Assembly (NCBI GenBank): GCA_018398805.1
Contig: JAGFBZ010001254.1
Location: 2,441,001 to 2,505,000, forward strand
From: Hirundichthys speculiger
Taxonomy: Eukaryota > Chordata > Actinopteri > Beloniformes > Exocoetidae
DNA length: 64,000 nucleotides
Direction: 5' to 3'
The notes beneath the pieces are model-generated. The model was given only the letters and a program-made list of their open reading frames with translations. It was not told the origin of the DNA and searched no databases. This document shows positions 1 to 13,676 of this stretch, one piece after another. The first letter of the stretch is position 1. Each line of letters begins with the position of its first letter. Position numbers and translations under genes: made by a program.

Positions 1-320
1 ACCATCAAAGTCCAGTTATATTCAGTTTAAAGAACATTAATAATTCAGTCTGTAAAAAACAAATTCTGCACTGCAACGAAACTTTCAAACCCCTTTGTTC
101 GAGTCGGTCGAGTTGGTTCCTCCATTTAACATCAGATCCTACTGCCATGTGTTCACTGTGATGCTCCATTCACTTACTAGTTACTTCGGTGCGGCTCTAT
201 CTAGTGGCGCAGATGTGTAATGACAATAGAAGAGTCGAGACCTGGGTTATAAGACAACCCCATTTTTGAGGATATGATTTCTAGAATAAAATATCATTCT
301 ATATTCTGGCCAATACTGTA
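1..320. mobile_element. 3' part of a TIR DNA transposon, cut by the window edge
   Basis: This block aligns almost throughout with 26155-26474, the right half of the complete element at 25786-26474. Shared landmarks are the start (accatcaaagtc), the middle (gcagatgtgtaatgacaat) and the end, which reads tggccaatactgta here and tggccaatatggta there. The left half lies outside the window. No coding capacity is visible, so it is probably a nonautonomous copy. The superfamily is not assigned. Confidence 0.7.
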
Positions 321-3300
321 ATCAATGCATTGACATAAAGGACTGCAGATTGGGTGGCTTGGCCAGGTTGGACAGTAAATAAAAAGCTAAAAATAGTAAA
401 GGCAGGCAGCGATGCTTCTGATTGGGTTCCTATGCTTGTCTGGACAGTGCTGCTGTCAGCTTCTTTCCCGTTGTCTGCCCCGCTCTGTCTGTCACCTCTA
501 CTTCCTCAAGTGTGCCTTTTTCCTCTGTTGCATTTGCTGTGACGCTGGCAAGACCCCAGTGTGTCTGCAGGCAAGAGGCCTTCAGCGGTGATGAGTAAGG
601 TGGCATTCAGAGCCATCAACCACAACACAAACACAGATGCACAGAATGGACCCTTTCACAAAAAATAAGGTAAGGCTTCTTAGCATCATAGCTCAGCAAA
701 AGCCTGTGCTGGGATGGCTCTTTGAGGGCTAGAATAGGTAGCTAAGCTAGGTGGGCAGGTTCCAGGTCCTCCCTATTTGTCCATGTTTGAATAAACCAGG
801 GTTGGAAGAGTCAGATCCTGCCATTATGGTGCTACTTAATGGTCCAAAAGTCTCTTTAGAAATCTCATGAGCGAAGTCATAGGAGGTTTGTCCAGTTCTT
901 TTTATGCAAGTCATACTGTCAAAAACTGCTAACATTTCTAACAACAGAAGATAAGCTGAAATTAGAACAACTATTATATTTGTCAAACCTGGACTTGATT
1001 AAACAAGCAGAATACACAGGTAAAGATTTGCGACGAGGGCCGTTTCACTGCCTTTCACCATTCCAGATCAGATCTGCAGAAGTTGTAAAAGTAAAGTTTA
1101 AAGATTGCTTTAAACTTCAGATTTATGAAATTTTTATTGTATTTATCGTGAAGAGTCCCACCAGTTCCACTACATCAAATTCCCCTTCGGAAAAACGGCT
1201 TCACATTTTCTGTCAAAAAGAGGATGGCAACAATTTCAATCTCCAACTAAAAAAGAGAGGGACTAGATACATGAGAAGGAAAATTGGTTTAATCTTGTTC
1301 AGAATTTACAATCAGATCTTGGCAGTAATGTCGGTGAAGCAGTCAACGCAGGAAGTGCTGTCGTAACAGTTGTAGTTTTGAGTTAATGTAACCATTTCAT
1401 TCAGTAAGGAAACACTAATGCAGCCACCCTTGCTTGCTTGAAAATGTATTTTATTTTTTTGCCATAATTTTGTTAAATATGGAACAAGCCCTCTGGAATA
1501 TCCTCTAGAAAGCAGGGATACATATGATCTCATAATTACATGTCCCGGCAACTTTTGCAAAGATGGCCCTTTATCCCCATTGTTGAAGGATGTGCAAAAT
1601 TTGATTAAAGTGCTTTTGTCATTTCCTTTTTCCTTAAGTACAGCAATTGCTCTGATTTCACTCTTCTTTTTTCAGCTTCTATTTGATTAGTTTTATCTAA
1701 TAAAACTCCTCTAATGCATGATGATATATATGATGCACTCGGTCACACTTGATCCAGAGGAGAACAAAAGCTGCATTTGAACCTACAGTAAACATAACTT
1801 AAACACTTTTTTCAAGAAACTAAAATATCATTTCTGCCCTACGTCTCATTTTGCATTTCTGCAAAATGAGGTCTTTGAGATCTATCAGTTTTTTGTTTTT
1901 TGTTTTTTTTTTCAAGTAACCACTAGAACATTCTCACTCTGTTGGTAGAAACACACAAGGAAGTATTCTCTGTAGATCATCATACATAGATGTTATGCTG
2001 CTCTGCTTTGTTTCACTTTTTTAATATCACAGTTGACTCTCTCTAGTTTAATTCTGGAGCTCACTCAGCTGAACATTGTGAATACAAGAAGCACCAACTA
2101 GTCTTATGGCATAACTCAAAGTTAAATTTAAGTACCTTATAGCTGAAATGGAGGGTGCAAGAACAGTGATCTGCCAAAAAACCGTTGGCTCCTGAAAAAG
2201 GTTTCTGTTGTTAAAATGCAGCTAAATAGAGTCAACCAAATCAAAGGTGGAACTTCACATGGAACCCTAAAACAGGTGATAGGCTCCTTTTTGCAAAGAC
2301 AGATTAAAGGTTTAATAGTTTGTGCAGATTTTATTATTTCTTCTCACTCCAAAACAATATCTCTGAGTGCATTCACTCAATAACTGATTCAACTAAGGAA
2401 AAAAAAATGTTAGAGGAATTGCAAAACGCCTCTAAATAATCCCTTTTCTATAAACTTATGCAAATATGTTCATGTAACCCTGAGACTCTATTTTGTAAGT
2501 CAGTGTTTCAGTCTGACAAGGGCATTGCTATTTAATTCCCCTGCACATAAAAACCTAGAGTAGTTGTTTCAGAGAACAGCGGACCCTCTGGCCCGTGATG
2601 TAAAGCAAGTGTCAGTCCTGCAGTTGCTCTGCGCCTTGTCCATCAGGAGGTAGGCAGATGTCCTTCATTTCCCAGACTGGCAGGCAGACATTCAACTATG
2701 AGGCATAATCTCCCAGCAAAGCTGAGATAAAACAGGTTTAATTCCGTAAAGCCCTGAGGTTTGATCCTTGCTCTGTGGATATCACACATATGGCTTAACA
2801 TCTGGGATGGAAGGTGAACATTAGAACGCCAGACGTCATGTGACAACAGTCAAAGCTATTTCCACATTACTATTACTATAACTGATAATCTCCACTTGAT
2901 GAGACGATCTTCAAAATCTGGAAGCTGTGGAGGTCTCTTTTAAAGACATGCTTGTTTTACCTCATGAAGGAAAAATATACAGTACAGATCTGCAGGGATT
3001 GATTTGTTTAGTTGTTATCTCAGCTCCAGAGGTTGTTTGTCTTATAGAGGAAACATGAGCAACTTTTTTTGCAAAATGTGAACATTTCTGCATTTACAAT
3101 TTTACAGTTAGAGTACCAGGGATTTCTTTTTCGAAACCTTAATGATCACATTTCAGTCTGAGTGTGAGCTTTGGAAAATTACTTACTCTTGGGGAGTGAA
3201 GCAACTGTCTGGAATTTAATCCTTTTGTAGACAACTGTCTAGCTTTATTTATGGGGAGGGGCGCTTTACCTCCCACACATTCAAATCCATTGCCTTACCC

Positions 3301-5847
3301 TGAACACTAAGTGGCCTTTTCAAAACTCATTTGCACATGATCACTGGCAGTGTTCATTTCAGACACGAAAAGTGTCACTGAATCAGATTATTTATGCAGA
3401 AATCCTGGTAATTACAAAGGTTTCACATGCGTTTTCATGCACATCTACCAGGAGCATGCATCTAAACTTTGTGCTGTGGTCTGACATGAACAGCAGGGAT
3501 GGGGAACATTTACATCTTTCCAGTGATGATAGTCCATTTGCCCTGATCTGCTGAGAAATTCCACATTAATATTTCCTCCGAAGATGCTAAATTTAAAGCT
3601 GCATCACCTAGAATCACAAAGGATAGCTGCACCCATGACATGCAACCAAACTGACAGTGAAATAGTGCAGGCATGTTCATGTCAGGGGTGACAATTATAC
3701 CGACCCATGTTTCATCCCAGGAAACATCCCCAGATGAGAGCTGAATTATGGGGAAGAGACACCAGTGCTGAAGAGGTGAGGACATTTATAACTATCATGG
3801 AAATGGGCTCCACTATTCAATATCTGAGGGTCTGATGACATGACTTTTAATGGTAAATCATTGTAGCATGACTTATCCTATTCATCTTACTTCTCAAGGC
3901 TGTGCAATGACGGGTCTTTTCTCGTTACAGCATATTTGTCGTACTGAATGCGCACATTTACAGTATGATAACTTATTAAGCATGAGCAAATGGATGCAGC
4001 AAAAATTAGCTTCTCAGTGTGGGTGTGTTGCTGTTACATGTCAGCCGTGGATCTCTTTTTCTCAAAGCTCTTTCTTGTCAAAGACCTGCATTTCAGCTTT
4101 CATAGCAATTTAGACCATTTGTAGCCTCTCTGTTTGAGGTGTTGGGGAACTAGCTGAAGGTTGGTGAGAAAAAAAGCAGTTGGTCCTTTGCAGCTAGTCA
4201 GACGTGGCTGCGGTGCGAATTGTGGGAAGGAGGGGAGTGCAACTTCACACATAGCGACAAAGAGATAAAAAGGAAGCATGTTAAATGGAAAAAGGTGAGA
4301 GATGTGGGGGTGTCTAGTTTAGTGCTACGTGAAAGACTGATCCCCGTGAAAAAGAGCACGTTAAATGAAAACTGTCTTGTCCGATTTGGCTGCACTTCTT
4401 TTGCTTCAAAAAGTGCAGAAACACGTATGAGCTGGCAGTACATTCCTCACGTACTTTTCCCAAAAGTTACCAGCTTTGTTGCCGGCGACTTTCTTCCCCG
4501 TTTGTAGCCATTAATTTTTGTCTCCTGCTGAAGAGGTGAAATATATTTGCTGTACTGTATTGTAATTCAGCTTTGGTGTTTAATGCTGACAAACAGCTCC
4601 ACAGGTAACCTTACACTGGGATAACACATTTATACTGCTTTTTAAAGCCTTTCACAGATAAATCACCACATTTAAAACTGATTTATTGCTTAGCCGTTAT
4701 CAGCACCCCTGTGTGGATTTCATATAACCAGAGTTCCTGCTCAACAAGACATGTAATGTTGTTGGAAAATGTTTGAGGTTAAAGTCAAAGTTTTATTACA
4801 AAAGTGTAATAATTTCAAGTCAATTGAAGGGGCTGCTGTCACTGAGTGGCCAGCAGAGGAATCCAGGCATAGTTGAAGGCACACAAACTTTTTATCCAGC
4901 TCATTCCTCGTGTAAAACATAATTTATCAAATTAAACGTGTACCAGCTGGCAAATTATGCCCCAATTAGACTGTAAATCACAGATGACTCTGCAGCATGA
5001 CAGTGACTGCGTGTTGAAGTTAAATTTTTCCCCCAGTCACCTCAGGAGTGAGCAAGTATCCTTCCCCTCAACAGCCAACTTGATTTAAACTTGAAACACA
5101 CGCCTCCATCTGCAGAGCTCAACTGCATGAAATAGTACCCCTGAGCCCAGGCGTCCCTATTCCCAAGTCTATGCTTTACTCTGCTTGGCTGAGTTTTATT
5201 AATGCAACCCTTCCGCATTATCCATCATTCCTCTCTACTAAACTCTTGACAGTTAATTAGATGCCACATTTGCTAGAACTATATTAGGAATTAAATACAA
5301 AAGAGAAAGCACCAGCAGGGACCTATGGAAGCAACAAAGCTGACTCTTATATAAGGAGAAATTGACATACAACACTGTTAAATGTTTAAAACTCTTAAAT
5401 CTTAAAGGGGTGGAGTAGCAGATGGGCTCCATATATCACTGCGTCTGACTGTGTCCAGACTCACTAAGGTCAGATGAATAATGACTCTGTTCAAAAATCA
5501 GCCAGTTTTAGGTCAGTATACATCTGACCAAACCAACCACTGCTTATATGTTTCTGTTTTGTTGAGTGGGCTGCTGCTAGAAGCTAAAGTGACATATATG
5601 GGCAGGGATCATAGCCTTGTGCAGTTTAATATCTTATCATTCATTAGCGACATATTTTATTTAGCAGAAATTTAAAATTGAAATTTATCGAGAAAATCCA
5701 CCACTGATGATGGCCAGTTAATATTTTGTAGATTCATCAAATACACTCTCCTGTGACTTTGAAATTCCCTTCGTAACAACCACACTGCAGCGTAACTATT
5801 TATTTATTGAAAAGGCTGTGTTGGCAGTTTCCTACAAGGATCAACCT
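321..5847. other. Unique AT-rich DNA without a recognisable gene
   Basis: About 5.5 kb with only short open frames (up to 128 codons at 980-1366) that lack domains, compositional bias or splice context. No transposon signature was recognised. The 4860-5290 interval has several homeodomain and MEIS-like core motifs and looks less random than its surroundings; it is listed as a possible conserved noncoding element in the findings. Confidence 0.5.
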
Positions 5848-5906
5848 TGGTCTAAGGCCACGTCCATCCATTATCTACACCCGCTATCTTCCTGGATGGA
5901 TGTCCA
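5848..5906 (-). repeat. Relic of a SINE tail (same family as 55393-55760)
   Basis: The reverse strand reads as the 3' end of the tRNA-derived SINE: a degenerate gatagcgggtgtagataatgg followed by atgga units. The corresponding part of the full copy reads attaagcgggtatagataat then ggatgga. Only about 55 bp remain. A similar trace (catccatccatccataatct) lies at 8078-8097. Confidence 0.5.
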
Positions 5907-8284
5907 TCTAAGGCTGCAGTTTTCTTCTTTGGTACGTATCCTTAAAGCGAGAGATTTAGACTTCAAAATATTTAAAAAGGAATGAAATGCATGTAAGTAT
6001 ATCTATAAAAGAGAAAAAGGTATATGTATTCAATAATGGTAGAAAATAATAAGTCATATATATTTATTAATTTATAAGTAATGCTTTTGATCCCATCTTA
6101 AGGACATAAATTCATTGTGTTGATAAAAGAGCCACCGAAGAGTCGGGGGGATCTGGCGATCCTTGTAGTCCAACTTTTTCCCTCTAGAAGTGCCCTTTGT
6201 TCTTTCTTATATGACACATCAGCTTTTTTGTGATATGCTGCACACATTTGGTCTAGAGTGGCATCATTACAAAGACATAGTTATTAACAGCAGTGAAATA
6301 ATTTAGTTAACAGTGACTGTATTTTTTCATAAAATGGGACTTTTCTCATAAATGTGTTTGACTGTTTTCCTGAAACACTTTGCTGTTGTTCTGTTGCGTC
6401 AATAAAACTATATATAATAGCTTCACTTGTACACGACGGGCCTGTATATAAAGCAGTGCCATGTTTCTTAGGTGTATTAGATTAGTTAATAAATGTATCG
6501 TCCATCACTTATCCGTTCTGCTTTTAACATAGCTCCTTGATGTGATGATAAAAAAGGTAAAGTGCATGTTCACAGAGTAATCCTACTGTTTGGCTATAGG
6601 ATATATATTATGCTGAGATATCAAACAGTCATTTTCCGTGGCTGCTGCTCAGCGAGGTGTGCATTAAAACGCCTCCCAACAGCGATACCTCTTGAGAGCA
6701 TGATGGATGGCAGATCTTTCCAGAAAAGTATTAATAGTTTCCCACGTAGCACAGGATTATGATTACCGTTATATACAATACAAAGTTTGCGTCATACTGT
6801 CTTAACTAGAACAAGAAAATGTGTAATTCAAACTGTAAAAAATCTGCAAGTGTACCATTTTTGGAATAAAAAAAACACTCAAACACTAAATTATTGGAGG
6901 AAAGTCCAGTGGTCCTATTGATTTTGGTGAACAATGCAGCTGTTGAAAAACTTGAGACAATTTCCCTGTTTAGCCAGCTTTACTGGACTGATGCACTCAT
7001 TAACTGGAGAAGCATTAAACCCTGTCTGAGGTTTCCCATCTCATGATTTTTTTTGGTGGAGTTTTAGAGAACAAACACTCCTCACTTCAGCTGTTTGCCA
7101 AATTGTAAGGGTTAGAGAGAGATTAACAGAGACATTTGACTTAAACTCACCTTTCAGTTAATTCCATAAAGGCTCTAGAGTGACCATAATTGCTTTATTC
7201 ATTAATGCCTTGGAAAATCTAAATATGTCAAGGTGTGTTTACCTCCCAGAAGTCCCATTATTGTTAGTAAATATAAACACTTTGTTGAAGAGCATAAGAG
7301 ATGGACAGGTGTGACTCATGAGGTCGAGTGGTTGTCTGCCAGCTGGAGGTATAGACTGAGACATGATGTCTGTGTGTATGTGTGCACGATGTGTGCGTGC
7401 TGAAGGGATAAATATTGCATGTAATGTAGGAGCGGTTAGTAAGATTTGAAGAAGCCCCAGATAAATATATTCCATTTACTCTTTACATATACTAATAGCT
7501 CCATTAATGTCAAGCATAATATTTTACTCAAGGCGTTTTTCATTATTTATGGAAATGTTGTCATGTCCTTGGGAGGTCTCGAGCAAATCTAAATAATTAG
7601 TGAAATTCAGCACCAAGCCCGTTAAATAAGGAAGAGAATTTCACATTTTAATTCCTCAACTGCATACCTTGGCCTATATAACCCATTAAAAAAAAAAAAA
7701 AAGCTGGCATGGTTTTTTGCCATTATTTGTTGCAGCTCTTAAAAGATGATGTGGCATTGAGGGTACCAAGTAATGAAATGTTTAGAATATTTATTTATCT
7801 TTTCTGGTCATATTCATTCTGGAGACATGACTTGTGTGCAAAAGTATGGTGCTGTCCTTGCTTTCAAAAGCCTGCACACATTCTCTTTTGGGGACGAATC
7901 AGCTGCAGGCAGACCAGTCCAGTCCAGTCCAGGACCTGCATCCTCAGCCAAGCCGTTGTAATGTCTTAGGCTTTGTCTTGAAGAAAAATGTATACGATTT
8001 TCTCAAAAATACTTCATTTAAAAGGCTGCATATGCTGCTCTAATATTTTTTTTATATATTTTTTATTCAATTCATCCATCCATCCATAATCTATGCCCTC
8101 TTTATCCTGCTGTAGCCTAATGTTGCATTCCTTCCATGTTTTTATTTGCATTTCATTTTCTATCCTAACATTTTCTGATTTGGGGCTGTACAACATTTTA
8201 TTTCCAAGCTTAGATTTTTGCACAAATGCAGTTTTCATGAAAGTTGGAAAACAGGTTTTTGTTTCTTAGTTGCCTCTTTGTTGT
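5907..8284. other. Unique AT-rich DNA, no gene seen
   Basis: Short open frames only. There is an A-run at 7688-7701 and a SINE-tail trace near 8075-8110. Three overlapping plus-strand frames at 7709-8043 encode no recognisable domain and are considered chance frames. Confidence 0.5.
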
Positions 8285-9225
8285 ACAAAGGTCTTTGAGT
8301 GCCGCAAAGTTGTTTAAAACGGTGGGAACATATTACACCAGTTCTAAAATCGCTGCATTGGATCTCTGTGTGTTTCAGGATTGATTTTAAGGTTCGTTTA
8401 TTAGTTTATAAATGTCTTAATGGTCTTGAGCCTTCTTATTTATCTGACCTCCCTTTAAGGTACGAGCCCTCGTGGACCCTGAGGTCCTCTGTACCGGCAT
8501 TTTGATTGTTCCTAGAGTCAGAACTAAAACCTATGGTGAGGCCTGGTTTCATCATTATGGCCCCTGACTCTGGAACAGCGTACCTGAGGACCTATGGGCT
8601 GCAGAGACTGTTGATGCTTTTAAAGGGAAGCTCAAGACCTTCCTTTTTATCTTGGCTTATAGTTAACATTTTAATTTATTCCTTTGTTTTTGATTTATGT
8701 AACTCTGTACTCTAACTTGTGTTTATTTCCTGCTCATTTACTAATTTATTTATTTAAGTTATTTATTTATTGTATAGTCATTCTTTTATTCTTTTCTTAG
8801 CTGCTCTTAATGGTTTTAAATCTCTTTGAAATTTTATCTCTTTTAACTCCAGTGTTCTCCTCTTGGGGATCCTCCACATCTGGAGCTGCACCTGCTCGGT
8901 GATTGTGGGTGGGGATGCTCTCAACGCGGACTGATCCCCAAGATATTATTTTCCTCACCTGGTTCCTTGGTGCCAAGATGGATGTTGTGAGTCTATTTAG
9001 AACTGGACCAAAGGGGGTGGGGGTGGGGGGGCTCTGAGTACTATGTGTGTGTGAGCGTGTGAGAGAGAGAGAAAATGTGGAGGACTGGGTGTTGATGCTT
9101 TTTTGTTTTTCCTGCTGTAACCCTGGGTGTGTGATTGCTTTTTAGTTGTCTTTGTTATTTTGTTGTTGTTTAAATGATTGTTACTTCGGTATGAAAAGGG
9201 CTTTATAAATAAATTGATTTGAAAG
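8285..9225 (+). mobile_element. L2-type LINE, 3' end of the reverse transcriptase ORF plus 3' UTR
   Basis: The frame at 8299-8505 contains LVYKCLNGLEPSYLSDL, a stock stretch of teleost L2-group polymerases just upstream of the C-terminus. After a frameshift, RVRTKTYGEAWFHHYG and then LKTFLF follow at about 8516-8650, the usual L2 ending. The 3' UTR continues to a terminal aaataaattgatttga. Stops and the frameshift show it is dead, and the copy is 5'-truncated as is typical of LINE insertion. A G-rich run lies inside at 9013-9031. Confidence 0.8.
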
Positions 9226-10429
9226 GATCTCCTTTCCATTCAGCTTGGTACAGATGCAGATGTGCCTCTAAAGAGCAGCTATTTCACCACTCTAGATTTT
9301 ATTTGAATGCATCTATGTAAAACTGTGCTTATAATTCCATGAACTGAACAGGACTGCCCCCCCGCTCTGTTCTCCAGCATTATTTTCACAATGCAAATGG
9401 ACAAACTCAGCCACCTTCATGCTTGTGAAAAAACTGACTTGTGTGCGCACATGGACAGATGGAGCTGGTGTCGTGTCCTGTGATTTAGCTGCTCCACATG
9501 AAATGCAAAAGATGTGAGCTGCAGATTTATGAGCAGACATGATGGAAAGGCTGTAGCTGCAGCCAATTAGAGACACACCAAAACTGGATTTTGTTCTTTC
9601 TTTTTTTTTTTTTTTTGTTTTATTTGTTTTGTTTTTCTTTTTTTCCACAGCAGAGATGTGAGCTTTTTTGATGTCTAAGCAACATCTCATAAGCAGATCT
9701 CTGGTTGCATATTTATACTCATACCCCAAGGAATTTAAATTCTCTTGGATGAAATGTCATGCATAAAACTCACCTCAGAGGACAATAAGCTCCAGCATCC
9801 TGGCTTCCTTCTTTACAGGCTATTAACAGCTCCAAATGGCTTTCCTGTAGGTGCTGTGATTATTATTTTATTATGTCTAATTAGTTTTTTTAAAGTACCC
9901 CATCTGCAAATTAATATATCCACTGAGGGGTGGAAGGCTTCTTATTTCATCTACTGCTTGACTTAAATCCTCTTCTTAGATGTTCACAGGAAATGACAGG
10001 AAACATTTCATTATATTGGTGTCGCTCTTTTCAAATTTCTTTGGGTTCTTATGCTGAAAATAGCTAAATCATGACTAAACAATTTGCAGCAATGGCTTTT
10101 TAGGAAATAAAAAAACTTAAAAAATTATGTTTGAGTCTTGAATAGACAGCAGGAAGGAGAAAATGTACATTCTGTAATGCTACTGAGGCAAAGAAGAAGC
10201 AACATCAGTTGTCATCGTCTTTTTTCCCATTTTTATTCTTCTTTAAAAATAAAATTGGATAAGTGTTATTAGTCACTTGTAGGCAACCTGAAATAGAACT
10301 GCATTCTGAGTCCAACTTAATCAAGTGAATCATAATTCACAACAGATTAATTGATTTCACATCCACATTTTTAAGCTATGAAACATTGCTAGTTATGCAT
10401 TTTTGTGAAAGTATATTATGTATTATACA
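9226..10429. other. Unique DNA with a T-rich tract
   Basis: No gene recognised. A long T-rich tract at about 9600-9645 produces a lysine-rich minus-strand open frame (9313-9729, 138 codons) that is a low-complexity artefact. Confidence 0.5.
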
Positions 10430-11230
10430 GTGACGTGTGGTCAAGTTGACAGTGGGTGAGCCACCGACTCTTTTAGAGTCAGATTTATAATACAAATGAA
10501 CCCCAAAGAGTATCTTCATTCATTATTTGAATGACAACAGGCCATGAGTTGCGTTTTATATGTCATATCAGCATTCTTCACACAAACATGTGACGCATAC
10601 GTTCATTTGACGTCAAAATTTTTAGCAAACCTTTCAGCTCCGGCGATGCTCTTCCTTTAGGTCAATGGTTCTTAACCTTGTTGGAGATCCTGAACTCCCA
10701 CCAGTTTCATATGCACATTCACCGAAACTTCCTAATTGAAATGTTTTTTGTTTTTTGTTTTTTTAAATTCAAGACATAGGTATGTGTTTTACTGGTGCAC
10801 AAAATAAACCGTGCATTAACATGATGTGTCCAAAAAACAAAAACAATACAGTGCATGTATGATGCATGTATGATGAATGTACCAATGAATTGTACCATCA
10901 CATTTGACCTCCACCAAACCCCTGAGACTGACTCACCGAACCCCTGGGGTTTGATCGAACCCAGATAAAGAACCACTGCTTTCATGATTACCTCATGCTT
11001 TGATTGAAAGTCCAGATTTGCAAATTTTCTCACCTTGGAATGTTTTTTATTTTTTTTTATTTTGATCAGGCGGATTGTAAAAGGAAATAAAAACAAGAAC
11101 AAAGAAGGTGGTCGGGAGTAAAAGAGTCTGTGGGCTCACCAGCGCCCTCTGCCATGAGACAGGGGTACTGTTTGCCCCACCAAGTGACTTTTTTATTGTA
11201 GTTTTATGATTACGGTAGGTCTCCGAGCCT
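10430..11230. mobile_element. Old interspersed element (hAT-like?), host of a nested MITE
   Basis: The stretch starting acagtgacgtgtggtcaag and the stretch after the nested MITE (tgattacctcatgctttg onward, to about 11200) appear to be one continuous repeat interrupted at 10663-10978. I recognise the general type as a common fish repeat but cannot confirm the superfamily. Ends are approximate and no target-site duplication is evident. Confidence 0.4.
10663..10978. mobile_element. MITE, about 316 bp (hAT-like ends)
   Basis: The left end reads caatggttcttaacc and the right end, reverse-complemented, reads cagtggttcttt. These form short imperfect terminal inverted repeats of a very common teleost MITE. 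The interior has no coding capacity; a minus-strand 127-codon frame overlapping its left side is a shadow. The flanks do not give a convincing 8-bp duplication. Confidence 0.6.
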
Positions 11231-12735
11231 AAACACGTTATAGAAATACATTTCAATCCGTTATCCAGGTTATGGAAAGACAGAGTATATAATCAGTGTT
11301 TAAAAACATTTTATTTTCAATATAAAGAGGGACAGCGACACGCTATTAGCATCGCATACCAACACAGTTTGTGAGGGATTCCAGCATCCACTGAGCGACC
11401 AGCAAAGAGCTGCCTCATGGAGCATCTCATCCCTGTATTTGAACGGGACATACGGAAATTTTCTTAAGTGGAGAAAAATAATTTTATTATTGGAATTGAA
11501 TGGAAAAGAGGGTTATAACACATACCAGCTGACAAATATCAACATTTATTATATTCTATAATTAGCTTTCCTCCCCTGAAGGCATGTCACTGGTATTATA
11601 TAATAATATCATATTATATAATATCTTAATATATAATATTTTGACTTTATCGTGACCATAATTTACTTTGGAATCTTATCAAGAAGAAGTAAATGTGCTC
11701 AGGTCACCAATCATAATGTAAAGTGAACAAAAAATAAGGATGATGCTTACATTTGAATATATATATATATACACATAAAAACAAATATGTACACCAATCC
11801 CCTTTTACACAGTCTTGAGTGAAATTTACATGGGTGCCTCTGGCCTTTCAGAAACATTTAATCTCTTAACATGTCTTTTATGCATTGTCATCAACTTGGA
11901 GAATGTGTTACTATGGCAACAGTGTCTAAGGCACAACCTCTGGTGACAGTTTCTAACCAGTACTGACAGACGCGTACATGTACCCAGAGAGAGAGAAGCA
12001 GCAGTATAAACAGGTGAATTACCTGCACATCAAATAGAGCCACACTGAGCTGCTGTTTCAAACACCAATCAATATTGTGTGGATCTCTGTCCACACGCAG
12101 GATGGAACAAGAGCAACTTCAAATGCCTTCTCAGAGCTGCAGTAAAGTGAGAGTCTGTGAGGCCCATGGTAATGACATTTTACAGGCAGCGACATAACGA
12201 GTCTTTGTTGTGGCATTAACTGCCATATTATATCATTAAAGGATGGCTCTGGCTGAGATGAGTCACTTACCATCTACTCCCCATTATTATGTTTTACATT
12301 AAAAGTATTTACAGTTTTTAAGAATGTAATCCTAATTTAATCAATATTATTATTCTTAATGTTATTATTGAGGCACCAGTTATGAACTGGAAGGCTACAG
12401 TCTTCATACAGCCTGTGGCCCTTTACTGCAGGTCTTCCCTCTTCCTCTGCTCCAATTTTGTCTCTGATCAATGCCAATAAAATTGTTGCTGTTGCAGCTG
12501 TTGTCATTGTATGAAGAGCCTTGGTTCATCATGCTTAAGCTTGCAGACATGCATCCCATTGAAGAGACTGGGATCTGAAAAGTTTACTGGCTTGGAATCT
12601 TTGTCAGTACCTGTGTAATTTCTGTTTTGTAATAGGTTAATTTTCCAGCAGCCTTTATATTCTATAATTGGTAGGCCTGGAATACAGCAATGTTCAGTAG
12701 TTTGTGAGGCCAACATGGCATACCAGATTTTCTCT
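11231..12735. other. Unique AT-rich DNA, no gene seen
   Basis: It includes a self-complementary TA-rich patch at about 11596-11640 and a short (TA)n tract at 11759-11771. No transposon ends or protein motifs were recognised. Confidence 0.5.
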
Positions 12736-12739
12736 GCAT

Positions 12740-13400
12740 AACAGTAGTTAATCAATCAACTTTCATTGATATTGCACCTTTCAATAACCAGCTGGCACCC
12801 AAAGTGCTTTACATCAAATGGCAAATAAGCCTCAGGACAGAACAGACAAAGGACAGAACATAACATATATAATCAGTTTCAAAAACATAAAACCTTACTT
12901 TATACAATAATAATAAAGAAACACCGGTCAGAAATGGGTCACAGCACCAACTGTACTAAATAAATAGGTTTTAAGACTTGGGACCAGCAGTGGCAAAGGC
13001 ACTGTCAGCCCAGTGCTTGTAAAGTGACCTTGGTACCTCCAAAATAAGATGGCTCAATGACCATAAAGCCCATGTGTGGTTGTGGACGATTAGCAGCTCA
13101 GAGAGGTGGGGTGGGCTAGTCCATGCAGAACTTTATAGACAAACAATAAACCTTTAAAATTCATTCTGAAAATGATGGTGGTCAATAGAGGGACTAAAGT
13201 ATTGTTGTAATGTGTGCAAGTAAGGACTGTTTAATGCTAACATACATGGCGTTACAATAATCCAGCCTGGAGCTCATAAAAGCATGGACTGTTTTCTCCA
13301 GGTCAGTGTGGCTGGACAGACTTCACCTTGGCAAGAAGACGCAGCTGGTAAAAACGTAGTAACAAGAGCAGTGCTATTCATGTCCCCAGTATACTATTCA
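12740..13400 (-). mobile_element. L2/Maui-like LINE 3' region, reverse orientation
   Basis: The block begins with the reverse of a LINE tail (ttcattgatattgcacc, then aaagtgctttacatc). It continues with the characteristic, largely noncoding L2 3' domain including gcagaactttatagacaaac and gttacaataatccagcctgg. The fragment at 33436-33975 ends with the same aaagtgctttac motif, supporting one family. No open frame survives. Confidence 0.6.
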
Positions 13401-13676
13401 GTGCACATTTCCTCTGGAGCAAGGAGTAAGGTGTTATGTAACTAGAATCAAGTCGATATCTTTTATTGATCATGATCAAGGAGTCATATGTCTGACTATC
13501 CTAAACTATGCCTTGGGCTTTTAGGAAATGTGTGATAATCAAATGATAAGTAGGTAACATTTTATTTAGATGCAGATATATGCATTGTAGCAAACATTTG
13601 GGCTCTTTTTATGCCTCACAGGTTTCGTAATTTCTCTCACTGTAGGACATCTTGCCTCATATAGTAAGAGAAGAAG

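Noticed and set aside
980..1366. 128-codon plus-strand open frame
   Set aside because: No domain, no splice or promoter context, and ordinary AT-rich composition; a chance frame.
9313..9729. 138-codon minus-strand open frame
   Set aside because: Driven by a T-rich tract giving a lysine run; no motif on either side.
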